A DNA stretch of 64,000 bases from Protopterus annectens (lineage: Eukaryota > Chordata > Ceratodontiformes > Protopteridae). The position numbers and the translations under genes were made by a program. This document shows positions 46,376-58,220 of this stretch, piece by piece (position 1 is the stretch's first letter; every line of letters starts with the position of its first letter). The stretch covers positions 633,253,658-633,317,657 of the forward strand of contig NC_056743.1 in assembly GCF_019279795.1 (NCBI RefSeq), written 5' to 3'. The notes beneath the pieces are model-generated. The model saw only the letters and a list, made by a program, of their open reading frames with translations. It ran no database searches and was not told the DNA's origin.

Positions 46376-46470
46376 AGTGATTCCAAGTGGACAGGGAAAC
46401 ACTAGAGAAAATATGCAATCTCTGCCACCTCCACCTGACAGCCCAGGGAAAACATGGAGAATCCATCCCA
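46376..46470 (-). mobile_element. Possible SINE core fragment
   Basis: On the minus strand GATTGCATATTTTCTCTAGT and GTTTCCCTGTCCACTTGG resemble the core at 60,035-60,075 (TTTGCATATTTTCCCCAGTG then TCTCAGTTGGGTTTC). No clear tRNA head. Confidence 0.3.
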
Positions 46471-46602
46471 GTGGAAACAAAAGTATGCCCAGCATTATGT
46501 ATACCAGCTACAGGTACTTTCCAGAGAAGTATGAATTATTTTCTACTTGTTTCAGTTATAGCTGGATTAATATTTTGCTTATAATTGATGATCAAGTAAA
46601 TT

Positions 46603-46761
46603 CAGTATACCACCAAGGACAAGACAGTCCGTACAGTATACTACCAAGGACTAGACAGTCCATACAGTATACTACCAAGGACTAGATAGTCCATACAGTA
46701 TACTACCCAAGGACTAGGCAGTTTGTACAGTATACTACCAAGGACTAGACAGTCCGTACAG
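46603..46761. repeat. 31-bp minisatellite, five copies
   Basis: The unit is CAGTATACTACCAAGGACTA followed by GACAGTCCATA. Copies start at 46,603, 46,634, 46,665, 46,696 and 46,728; a remnant of a sixth follows. The fourth copy has one extra base. Confidence 0.93.
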
Positions 46762-47847
46762 TTGCATATTTTTACCCTCTCCATAGACATCACTGCAAAG
46801 GGTTTTTGCAACAGGCACTGGTACACGACACACTTACTGGTGGCTCACTGATTCCCATGGTGGGAACTACACTTTTCTGTTTGATGGGAATTACAACTGT
46901 GGCAACTAGGACTTATGATGTACGTTACTGACAGTCTCATAATGTACCTGTTTTGATAGCATTTAGATAGAACAAAGTGAAATAGGAGTCAGTTATCTCC
47001 TTCATTTAACCCTTTTTGGTTCACTGATATAGAATGCTGCAATTTATCTTAGACCTAGCATATCATGAGCCCTTTCTTGTCTCTCTGAACACACATTGAT
47101 ATATTACTAGGAAGTTGAATTCATCCTGTCATGGAAAGGGTGGCATACTACCTGACATAAAGGATACAAGGTAGGTGCTCCCAATCAGCCAGATTGTCCT
47201 GATGAGCTTCAGTTAGGATTACTACAGTATAATATTTAAGGATTTAAATTTGACTGGTTGTCACATATGTTTTAGTAGTTGTTGCCCCATCTAAATACGG
47301 CAAATAGCATCTACTTATCACATCACAGATACAATGTAATTATAGCTCTTTATAGCTAGGTACAAGATTTATATTGTTTGTATTAATTAGGCATTAGCCA
47401 CGTAGAAGAGGAATACAGCACATAAGCTATAACCTATCAGCCACCAATGGGAGCAGATATGCAGAACCGATATGAAAGATGAGACTTATCCTGTTGAAGC
47501 TTAGATGACCAGCCTATGACATACATTTATGACCCTAACTCAAGTGAATTGACAATGATCTCTGTGTTAAGGCAGATACATGCTGCATGTTATGTAAACT
47601 GGGATTAGATCTTATAAAGGTCTTTCAAGGGCAAAAATGCATCAATTTGTTTTTTAACAAAGAAATTTTCATTACTAAGCAAGTTATAAGGGCTTGATTA
47701 CTCTGAAGTCTCAAGTGAGCTTGTCTACAGCACATGCTTCTTTTTTTCTTGATTTTTTTTTTTTAGGATTGTCAGCCAGCAGCTTTGTTGCTCAAAAGTA
47801 CCAGTTTTTCCCTATGGTCTATTCTCTTGTATCTCTCTCTCTATTTA
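46762..47847. other. No gene recognised
   Basis: A 32-bp stretch near 47,478-47,510 (ATGAGACTTATCCTGTTGAA) recurs in reverse at 57,592-57,624. No ORF of note. Confidence 0.4.
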
Positions 47848-47890
47848 TGTATATATATATATATATATATTTATTTATTTTATTTTATTT
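47848..47890. repeat. (TA)n and (TTTA)n tract, tail of the L2-like LINE
   Basis: A TA run followed by TTTATTTATTTTATTTTATT. It is the complement of the (AAAT)n tail of the adjacent minus-strand LINE. Confidence 0.8.
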
Positions 47891-50738
47891 TACATTTGTT
47901 GACCAGGATAGTCTGACTGGATACATGCCCATTTTCAGCTGAGGCCTGGGGAGAAAAGCTCCAAAGGTGGTTACATATGCAATCATTACAATGCACATGT
48001 AGAACAGGAGTCATCATAACATTATACAAATCTAACACATTTTGCAGTTTAGTTACATTTATACAAATATAACAAATTTTATAGTCCAGTTAAATTTGTA
48101 CAGTCTAACAAGCTTCTAAACTGGCTTAACATTACAGACATAGTATTAGTACACCAGTATGCATAAAGATTTAGTTAGGCTTGGAGCAGGGACATGTCAA
48201 TTGAGACTTGAAATACTCCTTAAGAGCTTTTTTAAATTGAGATAGGGTGGTATCTATGGTAATGTCAGCAGGAAGGGAATTCCAAATTTTGCCAGCAGAG
48301 TTGGCAAACAGGGAGTTACCAGCTGAGTTGTTGAACTTGATGGTTTGCACTAATAGTCTATTAGATGACTGGAGTTATCTGGAGTAGGAGTGGTGACAGA
48401 TGATGTTTTTCAGGGCAGGTGTATTATCTGGTTGGTTAAAAAAGCTCTTGAGTATTTCAACTCTCAATAGATATGTCCCTCATAATCAACACAATGAGTT
48501 GATTATACTTAATCTGCCTGGGTAGCTCTAGCCATCTGAGATAATTTAGATTTTTACAATGATGTGTTCTATAAGGTAGACCAGTTGCAAATCTAGCTAT
48601 GTTATTACAGCAGCTTGAGAGTTTGTTAAGATCAGTTTTATATAGGTTCACAAGTAAAGGGGAAGCATAGTAGAGTGTAGAGAGCAGATGGGAGTGGGCA
48701 ATGTAAGTCCTTGCATATGGGGTAAGGAATGGCTTTATCCTATATAGTTAGCCCAGTTTTCTGTTAATGGTTTTGATTGTTTTGTTGACATGCACATCAA
48801 ACTTAAGATTGTTGTCTGTAATAACTCCTAGCAGTTTTGCATGGACATTTGGAGAGATTATGGTACCATTATTAGCCTTAATGGAGAGAGAGAATGCTGT
48901 GGATCTTTAAGTGGGGGTGAAAAGTATGACCTTTGTTTTATTAGAATTTAGAATCAGACAGTGACTGGCAAGCCAGTTCTCTACTAGGTTGAAAGCACTC
49001 TGAGTAATTGATAGCATCTCTGTTTGCAAGGTGCCAGTGCAGATCAGTGTTGAGTCATCTGCATATTGAATGCAGATGGCTTCAGGGATGATTGTGTGGA
49101 GGTCATTGATAAAAATGGAAAACAGAAGTGGTCCCAAGATAGACCCCTGTGGGACACCTAGAGTATTGGGGAGGAGGTTTCAGAGTTTGTTCTGCCATAA
49201 AATGGATTGTTGTCTATTGTGCAGGTAGGATTCAAACCATTGGAGAGAGTGATTGCTTAGGGACATTGTTGCCAGGGTGTTGATGAGAAGATGGTAGTTA
49301 ACCATGGCAAAAGCCTTGGGCAGGTCCAAGATAATGTGTTGTTGTTCCTGTTATAGTTTATTGCATTAGAGAAGGTGAGGAGAGCTGTAGTGGTACTATG
49401 ATATGGCCCAAAGCCATGCTGGGAGTTAGCCAGTAGGTTGTTTAGGTTAGAAAGTACAGGAATTGTTTATGGACGCATTTTTCCATTATTTTTGGCAGAG
49501 GTGATAAGATGGCTATGGGTCTATAATTGGATAACTCAGTAGAGTTACCACCTTTATGGAGGGCTATGACATGAGATATTTTCCAGATAGAGGGCACTGA
49601 GGCTTTTGATATGGACTGATTAATTAGAATGGAAATGGGGTGCGCTATGGTATCAGTAGCTTTTCGCAAATATTCAGCTGGGAGAAGGTCTACAGCCAGA
49701 GTAGTAAGTTTTAATTTTTTGAGTAGTGAACGAATGAAAGATGTAGAGACTGGTTGGAAGCTAAAGGAGGGCTGGGACCTGGGAGTGCTATCCAGTGGGT
49801 TAGAGGAATTAAGGGGTATTTGGATACCAAGGGCTTGGATGGTTTCAGTAAAAAAATCATTAAAGGTGTTAGCAATATCCGCTGGTAGTTTATCAGTATA
49901 GGCTGAGGGGGGTGGAGTGGGGGTTTGACCTGGGTGCAGTAACTTATTGATCCCTGCCCAGAATTTTTGGGGGGTATTTTGGTTCCCTTGTTGGAGATAG
50001 AGGTAGTAGTTTTTTTTTATCTAATAGAATAGCTCATTTTAGCTAATTTTTTAGTTGTCTAAATTTGGTTTGATTTATAGGGTCTTTTGTAGCACGCCAT
50101 GTTGCCCATGCCTTATTTCTGACTATGATTTTTGTTTTAGTTTATTTAGAGAGCCACAGGGCAGCTTTTGTTTTTACCCTCGTGGAACAAGCGGGAGCAT
50201 GAGAATCGAGGATTGTGAGGAATTTATTGTTAAAGTGGGAGACAGCTTCGTCTAGAGGGAGGTGCTTTAGGGCAGCACATTTGCATGCCTTAAGTTCATC
50301 CTGAAACTTACTAGGATTGAAGCTTTTACTATTTCTTATTGTTCTGTAGATGGGCTGCTGAGAGTAAATTTGTGCTAGCAGCACAAATCTGAGACTAATT
50401 AGATTTGTGCTTGCAGATAAAGATAAGAAAGTGGTCACTGAGGTCATCGGGGATGGCCCCCTAAGAATACATTTGGGGGTGGCTATTTATTAGTATCCAA
50501 TCCAGTATACTATATTTTTGTTTAAGTTTTTCTATCCTGGTGGGGGTGGATATAACCTGTGTGAATCCATGCAGGTTTACATGGGTGGTAGGAGATTGAG
50601 AGGAGCAAGCATTCCACTTGATGTTAAGGTCTCCTAGTACAATGGTTTCTTGTGGATAGTTACTAGCTAACCATTAGAGGATGTCTTCCAGGGAATTGGT
50701 ATTATTCCCTGGTAGAATATACACACAGAGTATATTTA
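47870..50738 (-). mobile_element. L2-like LINE, 3' three quarters (split copy)
   Basis: On the minus strand from right to left: endonuclease end (INILCVYILPGNNTNS, GDLNIKWN, ISTPTRIEKLKQKYSILDW), the linker (50,142-50,447), RT start (HVIALHKGGNSTELSNYRPI, 49,442-49,669), IQYADDSTLIC (48,907-49,137), KLLGV-type block, SSCCNNIARFATGLPYRTHH (48,457-48,651), KIWNSLPADI and a 3' end with GGAGCTTTTCTCCCCAGGCC. It is interrupted on its 5' side by the CR1 at 50,739. The rest of the same copy is at 55,275-56,330. Confidence 0.9.
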
Positions 50739-53700
50739 TAGGTTCATAGGTTCATAGGTAGGTACTAGGGTATCTGCCCAAGGGCATTTATAAGCCTAAC
50801 CAGAGTGTGTTGGCTTTTTCCGCCCCATTGATTAATTAACTGATCCTCTGTCAAGCAGTGCCAATGACATGATCCCAGGGGTGTATTTACTGTTACCCAT
50901 CCACTCGTCAAGGTTTCTCTTTAAGAGTGTTAGTGAGGGAGCTCTGCCTAATGTAGTTTGGAATTTTGTTCCAAAGCATGGGGAGTCTCTGTGACAGGAA
51001 TCTATCCCTCCATTACATTCTATTTATTGTTATGGTGAGGTTTAACTCACTAGAGCGTGTGGCTCACAGTGACTTGGATTTCTTTAGGTGGAGCATGTCC
51101 ATCAATTCTGAGTTGGACATGGCTTTGTAAGTCAGGCAGAGACCACCTCTGAGTAAGCAATATGCCACTGAGTACAGCTGGAGTTTTTTCAGTCAGGCTG
51201 CATAGGACATATGTTTGAGGCCAGTAATCCTCTTGGTGAGGTTCTTTTGTGGTCTTTCCAGCTGTTGGAAGTGTCTTGTGAGGTACATCCCAAATGGGGC
51301 ATTGTACTCTATGATGGGTCTAATGAGTGACAAGTAGAGGGGCACTATAACCTCTTTATTTCTAGATGCGAACCCTTTAGTAATTAGATGGGCCACATAG
51401 AAGGATTTCCTAACTACTTTGGCAATATAATTGTCAAAGGAGAGATTACTATCTACCTGGGTCCCCAGATCTCTTATTACCTCTTCTGTATTAAGGAGGC
51501 TGCCACCTATGTGGTAATTCATGAGAGTTTTGTTTTTCCCAACGGGATGACTATGCATTATTTGGCATTTAGTTTGAGGCCATGACTTTGACACCAGGTG
51601 TCAATCTCAGTAAGGCCCTTTTGGAGGATGTCTGTGTCAGCTGGAGAGTCAATTATGGCTCCCAGTTTGCAGTCATCAGTGAACTTGGTTAGCCATAGTC
51701 CTCCTGTGTTTGCCTATACTTCTGAGAAGTATATGCCGAATAGTAGGGGTCCCAGGACCGAGCCTTGCAGGACACTACTTGTGACTGGTTTCGAGTCGGA
51801 CCTGGAGCCTGCTATTCTTACCATGTGAGTTCTGTCTGTAAGCTAGTTGGCAACCCATCTCGTGATGTAGGGGTTTATGTTCAGGCTGGTGAGTTTTTCT
51901 GCAATACCCGAGTGGGGAATGGTGTTGAAAGCCTTGGCAATGTCAAGGTAGGCTGTGTGAACCAACTTTCCCTCGTCTATGGCCTTGGTGAATGTCTTGA
52001 AGAAGTCAACCAGGTTTAGTAGGCATGATCTGCCCATAACAAAGCCAAACTGGGTCGGGTCAAGTGTTTGGAGGTTCCCAATGTCTTTGTTAATGAGTTC
52101 CATGATGATGCGCTCCATAGCCTTGCAGACCAGGCTAGTCAGGCTTATGGGGCAATAGTTACCAGGGTCAGTTGTGGCCCCTCCTTTGTGGAGAGGAATA
52201 ACTGTTGCTGTGTGCCATTCTATGGGCATATAGCCTGTGGAGAGGCTGAGGTTGAACAGTGTGTTTAGGTGGGGGGTTAGTTTGTTCTGTAGTTTGTGCA
52301 AGATGCAGCTTGGGACACCATCTGGTCCCATTGACGCTGTGTTTTTGGCTTTTGAAAGGGATGTTTTCACCTGTGCGTCTGTGATGTTTGGGACACTACA
52401 CTTTTCCGTTATTGTGAGAGGAGGGTGAAGTTTGCACTGAATCTATCTGCCAGGATGTTGGCAATGTCAGTAGGTTCAGTATATTTTGTGCTATTTTGCA
52501 AAAGTTCAGTGCATATCTGTGAGTTGCCACTTAAATTCTTAACATGGGTAAAGAAGGGGTTGTGGTTATCTTTTGAATCCTTGGCTATTTTTCTTTCAAA
52601 GTTAGCCTTGGATGATTTCATGAGGGACCTTAGTTTCTACTAATACTGATCAAGGATGTCTTTCCTTCTTGGGATTTGCTTTTTTTCTGAACTAGTGTCC
52701 TCCTTCTATTGTATAGCCTGTTTATGGCAGGGGTCCACCAAACTGGTTTTCTTCTCTTAGAGGAGTGAGTCTTGGTTTTGCTAGGGATGGCATGATCCAT
52801 GCATCCTTGTAGGTGCTCATACAGTGCATTTGTAAAGGTTTTTGCATCTTGGGCAGCATTATCCTTTAGCGTGGGGGCTGTGAAACTTACCACCTCTGTC
52901 TTAAGTAAAGTGAAGTTTGCTTTAGAAAAGTTTTTGACTGTGGTTTCCTTAGTTGGGGGTGGTGGTGGGGTGTGGACATCCAGAGTGATTAGTTTATGGT
53001 CTGATCTAACCAGTGATGGGTTGACCTCCGATGTGGAACACCTGTTGCCCATGTTGGTGATGACCAGGTCCAATATGTTTGCACCTCTGGTAGGAGAGTT
53101 TACCAGCTGATTCAGGGCATTTGAGTTGATGAATGCCAGGAAGCGCTGTGCCTGGGAGTTTGTACTCAAGTAGTTTTCTCAGTGAATGGTAGGGTAATTG
53201 AAATTGCTCAATATCAGGGTGTTTGGTAGGACCTTCATGTTTTCCAGTGTCTCCAGAAAGGTGGAGTTGTTGTTCTGGGTCATGGAGGGTGATCTGTAGC
53301 AGGCCACAATTTGCACTGCAGATTTGCCAGATGTTAGTTGCACATAGATGATCTCAGAGGTATCATGCTGCGCCACTAACCTGGAGGTGTAGGTATCCTT
53401 GATGAATATGGATACACCCCCCTCCTTTTGTGTTTTGGTCCATGTTCTGTGGCCAAAATGTGTCATATGAGTAGTAGCCCAGTAGTGTTGGAGTACTTTC
53501 TGGATCCTTGAACCAGGTTTCAGTTACTGCACAGATGTCGACGTTCTCCATACTGAGGAGTGCTTCGACTGCATGCATTTTGAGATTTAAACTCCAGCAC
53601 TGAGTAGCATAACCCTAAGTTTTTTGTTAATTGTGCTGTTTACGGAGATGGGTTTGACTTTTGAGCCTTGCCTAAAAAAAGCACTATGGGGGCAGCAAGA

Positions 53701-55274
53701 GCTTTGGCCAGTATTCGAAAGCCTAGTAGTGGTGACAGGTGCAAGCCATCTCTTGCAAAGCAATGCAGCTTGTTGAGCATGTCATCCCAGGCTGACAGAC
53801 ACTGGATCTCCTTTGAATGACACCAGAAGCTTAGCCAATTGTCGAAATTGATCATTTTTTCTTTATACTGAGTTATCATTCTTGGTGAGGGCAGGATGCT
53901 ACTCAGGGTCAGGGTCATACCAGCATGGGCTACATGATCAGAGAGGTCTTCCATGTCTCTTCTCATGTAGTCCAGGGAGGTACGTCTCAGGTCATTCACA
54001 CCAACATGAACAATGACAAAGTTATATTTGTACTTGTACTGGAGTGATCAGAGTGCTTGTGTTATGTGGTGGATTCTAGCTCCCAACAGGCAGCTAACAG
54101 TAACCTTTTGCTTGTCCAGCCTAGTGAGTGGGACGTCAGTGTGCCTGACTTAGTGTGCTATGTATGTTATTTCACCTTAAGGGCTGTGATTGTACGGCAC
54201 ACTGATTTTGTGTTTTATGTGTTGTCTGGTTTGTGACAGGAGGTGCAGGTTGTTAGGGTGTCTGCTTTGGAGATCGCTGATGCTTTTGCAGGTTTTTATT
54301 TAGAGCCTCCAAGTATGATTTTGTGTATTTATGTCTATTTTTTGCCAGTACTGTTTTAGTAGGTTTGTGTGTGGCTGGAGGTGTGGTGCAAGTGTTAGCC
54401 TTCTCCTCTTGACTGTCTGTTCCAGTCCTGGGTGGAGACAGCTTAGCTTCCAGTTTGGCTGTATAATTACATCTCTCGCATATGTTAGTATTTTGTGGTA
54501 GGAGGATAGGGTTTTCTGTGCACATAAGGTAGTTATAACATTGCCTTAAAATACCCAGATTCACCAGCTGGATTGGAGAGTACACCTGAAATTGCCCTTT
54601 GGTCATGCCTGAATAGTAGGGTGAGCTGTTTAGTTGCTTGGTTGGTGAGGGGTGAATAAAGAGCCTTGCCCTGCTGGGCAATTAGTGTCAGGGTATATTA
54701 GTGCTTGCTATTAGGTCTGAGCAAGTGCTGGGCTGTAGGATGCTTTTTGAGTGCTTAGGTTGAGTTAGACTAGTTTCAAAGGAAAAACTGATGAGGAGAC
54801 TTAGTGGAGCTGGGAATAATTTAACCGTAGCTAACCGGTGCTGCCCAGTGCACAAAACCATGCAAACGTGGTTTTTATAGTAGGGAAATAAAGAGATAGA
54901 AATTAGCCCAAAATGGCTAATACACTACTAACTTCTGGGCTGGAACCACTCCTCCAGGGACAGATAGGTTGCTCAAAGGTCCCCTCTCTCACAGGTGAAC
55001 AGATAAACTTCCTTCTATCCAAGTAAGGTATGGCAACTCAGAAACTAGTATCACAGCCCTGAATTCAGCACTAGCCTGAAAACTGGACTACACTAGCTTA
55101 GAAAGGCGGAAACAAGGAATTTTTTGTTGTTTTTTTTTTTTTGTTTGTTTTTTGAAAAGATAAGGCAGAAACAGTAAAAAATACACTTAAACAGCTTTAA
55201 ATGACAACAAACGATCAGAAAAGGCTATCGTACTTTAGTGTTTTGCCTACAACAGTTAAACAAATTATTTAAAT
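50739..55274 (-). mobile_element. CR1-clade LINE, near full length (copy 4)
   Basis: About 4.5 kb. The tail (CCTATGAACCTATGAA complement) lies at 50,739-50,758. On the minus strand ORF2 blocks are the endonuclease (CAVTETWFKDPESTP, 53,363-53,578; VACYRSPSMTQNNNS, 53,179-53,466; SPTRGANILDLVITNMG, 52,630-53,169), RT (TATVIPLHKGGATTDPGNYC, YLDIAKAFNTIPHSG; 51,843-52,370) and C-terminal block (51,193-51,594). Upstream is an ORF1 with an SGNH-esterase part (53,640-54,015) and a Cys-pair region (54,253-54,681). The frame is broken at several points. The 5' leader to about 55,274 is assigned because the L2-like LINE resumes there. Confidence 0.9.
53640..54681 (-). pseudogene. CR1 ORF1 with SGNH/GDSL esterase domain
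   Basis: The N-terminal part (54,253-54,681) has a Cys pair, NICERCNYTAKLEAKL, and a basic Ser/Thr/Pro-rich segment. The C-terminal part shows VTVSCLLGARIHHIT, then FVIVHVGVNDLRRTSLDYMR (GxND block near 53,990-54,015) and FARDGLHLSPLLGFRILAKA (DxxH block near 53,738-53,760). These are blocks III and V of SGNH hydrolases, known in CR1 ORF1. The block I GDS motif was not found. Stops and shifts separate the two parts. It would act in binding element RNA or lipid; the role is known only in outline for CR1. Confidence 0.72.
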
Positions 55275-56330
55275 AATTATGCTTTTGTTTTTGTTAATTT
55301 GGAGCTTGATAGCAATTATTTATGCTTATTGAGCTGGAGTGGTTGACTGGGGTCTAATGTAACATTTAGTGTAGTTTTGAAGAGTACAGCTCCCCCCTCC
55401 CTTCCTGGTAAAGCGACTGGGTCTAAGTAGATTATATGCAGGTGGTAGGATTTCATTATCTGAGGTTGATGGTTTCAGCCAGGTTTCAGATAGGCATAGA
55501 ATATCAGAGGACTGGACTTGTAAGAGGGCATGCAGATTGTGTACTTTGTTATTTATGCTTTGTATATTTAGTTGGCAGATCAGGAGGGAGTTGGGGCCTT
55601 ATTAATAGATAGTGATTCATCTGGGTTAGTTGTAAATAGATAGTGATTCAACTGGGTTAGTTGTAATGGAAGTTGCCTTATCTAAGGTGGCAGGGCCAGG
55701 TTTGGATGAACATCTCCATCCATTGTCAGGTTATTGCATATAATTATTATAACTTTCAGAGTTTTATTTATAAATGTTTGATAGTATTTAGATTTTGAGC
55801 TGATGTATCTGGGTCTAATGGACTGATAGAGTTTTGTGGTTAAGGAGTTGGTAATAGTTATAACTAGTGGGTAGCCTGTATTATTCGATACATCTGGGCT
55901 AGTTTGAGATTTTGGGTGGTGAAATCCTAGGTAAGACTGATTTTCATAAATGGAGAGGAAATATGGAAATAGCATGAGGGATAGCAGAGAGAGAGTAGTG
56001 ACATTACTTTGTATGGTAACATGATTGGAGGCTATATTTGTGTTATTGGCCTAGGACCCTCAGGATCTTGAGGTTGGATATTTACTACTGGGGGAGGGGT
56101 GAGGGCTGGAGTAGGGTACACAGTACAGTACTGATTGGTCTGGATAGGAAAAAAAGGAGGGGTGGAAGTGGGATGAGTTAGGCTGAGTAGAGGATTATTG
56201 ATTGGTTCAGCTGGAGGGGGAGTGGTATAGTGGCTATAAAGCTAGACACAGTGGGGGTAGTGCAGACCAAGCCCGAGTGCAGTGAGGGTGAGAGGAGCAG
56301 GGCTCACCCACACACTAGAAACCTGCAAAT
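55275..56330 (-). mobile_element. L2-like LINE, 5' quarter (same copy as 47,870-50,738)
   Basis: On the minus strand: a leader rich in C (56,010-56,330), a 97-codon frame (55,682-55,975) ending TMDGDVHPNLALPP, which matches SGDIHPNPALP in the copy at 30.4 kb, then endonuclease text VHNLHALLQVQSSDILCLSE, a PAYNLLRLSRFTRKGGG block, TLNVTLDPSQPLQLN and SSSKLTKTKA, which lines up with the point where the other copy reads SKxTKTKPSTIGCY. The copy continues on the far side of the CR1 with INILCVYILPG. Confidence 0.85.
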
Positions 56331-57540
56331 GAGTAAGTATGACTAGGTTTAACAGTATAGGCTTTGAATTATTATAATTACTATATAAACTGTAAGTCAG
56401 GGGTCTGCTTTTTACCTTTTTTTACTTACAATTTTTTGTTTTAATTTTGAGGAAATCTCTGTATTTTGCTTCCAATTTTATAGATAAAATATGGGAGGAG
56501 TGTAGTTTTAGGGGTTGGTACTGTAGTTGGGGCTAGGGAATAGTGCTATAGACCCAGGTCAGCAAATGTGAAATGCACAGATAGTTTTAGATGAATAATA
56601 ACCTTAGCAGGGCTTTTAGCCAGTGGGCAGCTTAGAACAAGTTTGCTGAGTTATTTAGTAGGGCAGCATCCTTATTGCTGTAAGCCTTGTAGGACTACTT
56701 GTATAGAGGGATATTTCCTGGTGGGAAAGACAGAATTAAACTTAATTAGAACAGGTTTAGGGCTCAAGCAGTAATGCTATCTGCAGGGAATCAATGCAAT
56801 TACATCAACAACTCAACTAGCTTCCCTGTATTATTCTGTGTAGTTATAAAGCATCGGCTTTCCTGATTTGCCTACTATATTACATAACAGATGCATGTAC
56901 TAAAGTCCTTAGTTATAATTAAGCAGGAGAGCTTCTAGTCAGTTGATTGCAATGTGTGTTTTTACTGCTATAACTTAATTAAGTCCCTCCAAGCTAACAA
57001 GCCTCACAATCAGTATGCTGTAGCTTTTGGAAGTGCGTAGCATTATAAATGTACTCTGCAAGTTATCTTTATTTTAATATAACTCTATGTGGTTATACCA
57101 GTTGAAAAGCCACTCAAACGTTATATTTTAGCTTCTAAATACACAGACCAATGTGTTTGGCCATCTGTAGCTTTAGGAATATAATCCACAAATTCTGTTA
57201 GACTTAACATTCAAAATGAGGTTGTACTAGCTTAACAGTCGCTAAATCACTATTCTGTTGCAACAGATTCAACAGTACTATGTTGCAATCTCAGTAGACT
57301 CTAGACAACATTCAGTAGCAACTATGTATCCATACTAGCTAGCCTAATACAGTAAAACAGCTCTCCGTAGCTGTAGAGCTGATCGGCAATCACATCTAAG
57401 CATTCTATTACACTTTAGGTGGTTCTGTTAGGCAAAAAAGACAGTAGTAGCATAAATATTGGTAGAAAACATGTAGAAATGCTGAAATCACTTGAGTAAA
57501 TATACACAAATATCAGTTAAAACATTAGGCACACACCACG
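56331..57540. other. No gene recognised
   Basis: AT-rich sequence with small CAGTAG-type repeats near 57,240-57,350. No supported gene. Confidence 0.4.
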
Positions 57541-57544
57541 AAGG

Positions 57545-57605
57545 AGAGGGCTGCCAACCCATTCCTTTTAGAAAGAGAGGCAGACGTGACAACATCTAAG
57601 CTTCA
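57545..57605 (+). pseudogene. Fragment shared with the Harbinger relic, in opposite orientation
   Basis: It contains CATTCCTTTTAGAAAGAGAG then GCAGACGTGAC, and the minus strand at 58,105-58,150 reads CATTCCTTTTAGAAAGAAAG then GCAGAAGTGAC. The two pieces are inverted relative to each other around the (TA)n tract and the MYB-like frame. Confidence 0.5.
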
Positions 57606-57619
57606 ACAGGATACGTCTC

Positions 57620-57725
<106 letters not shown>

Positions 57726-57815
57726 GATGGATTGAGATATAGATACATAGCCACACAGACAGAAAGATAGCTAGAGCTACACTTATAACATATATATATC
57801 TGCAATGAGAATTAT

Positions 57816-58220
57816 TTAATTATATTGCATACCTGGATGCTCTGCAGTAGGCACACTTGGATTATCTTCTACATTAGGACCAACATCAATGGACGGGATC
57901 TCTTTTGTTTCATTCTGAGGTGGTTTGGCAGCAGGGCCACCCCCTGTAGCCATATGTTCTTGGGCAATTGTAGCCACCCTATGTCTTGCCTGCATGATCA
58001 TGTAACTAGCCCTATGTCTTATTCTTGGATAGGTATGCCCATGCCATACTACAGCACTGACATCATTGACCACCTGCTCTCAGATATGGTCATGAGAGGT
58101 ATTGTCACTTCTGCCTTTCTTTCTAAAAGGAATGAGTGTTTTGAAGTAGTACCTGTATCATCACTTCATTCTCTGCCCCATTTTATGCCAGCTTATATGG
58201 TGCAGATGTCTTTGGCATGA
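57816..58220 (-). pseudogene. Harbinger/PIF MYB-like protein relic
   Basis: The minus-strand frame 57,816-58,073 encodes 85 residues: MVNDVSAVVWHGHTYPRIRH, RASYMIMQARHRVATIAQEH, MATGGGPAAKPPQNETKEI and a Pro-rich end. The order of a basic helix, then TGGGP, then a short acidic linker, is typical of the MYB/SANT-like accessory protein of Harbinger elements and their NAIF1-like kin. Upstream on the strand, HSFLLERKAEVTIPL may be part of the N-terminal helix. No transposase gene is in view. The family call is from motif memory. Confidence 0.5.

Noticed and set aside
46377-46685. 102-residue ORF running into the 31-bp repeats
   Set aside because: It begins in a possible SINE core and ends in the minisatellite; no domain.
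57825-58220. 131-residue plus-strand ORF
   Set aside because: It is antisense to the MYB-like relic, whose motifs are on the minus strand.
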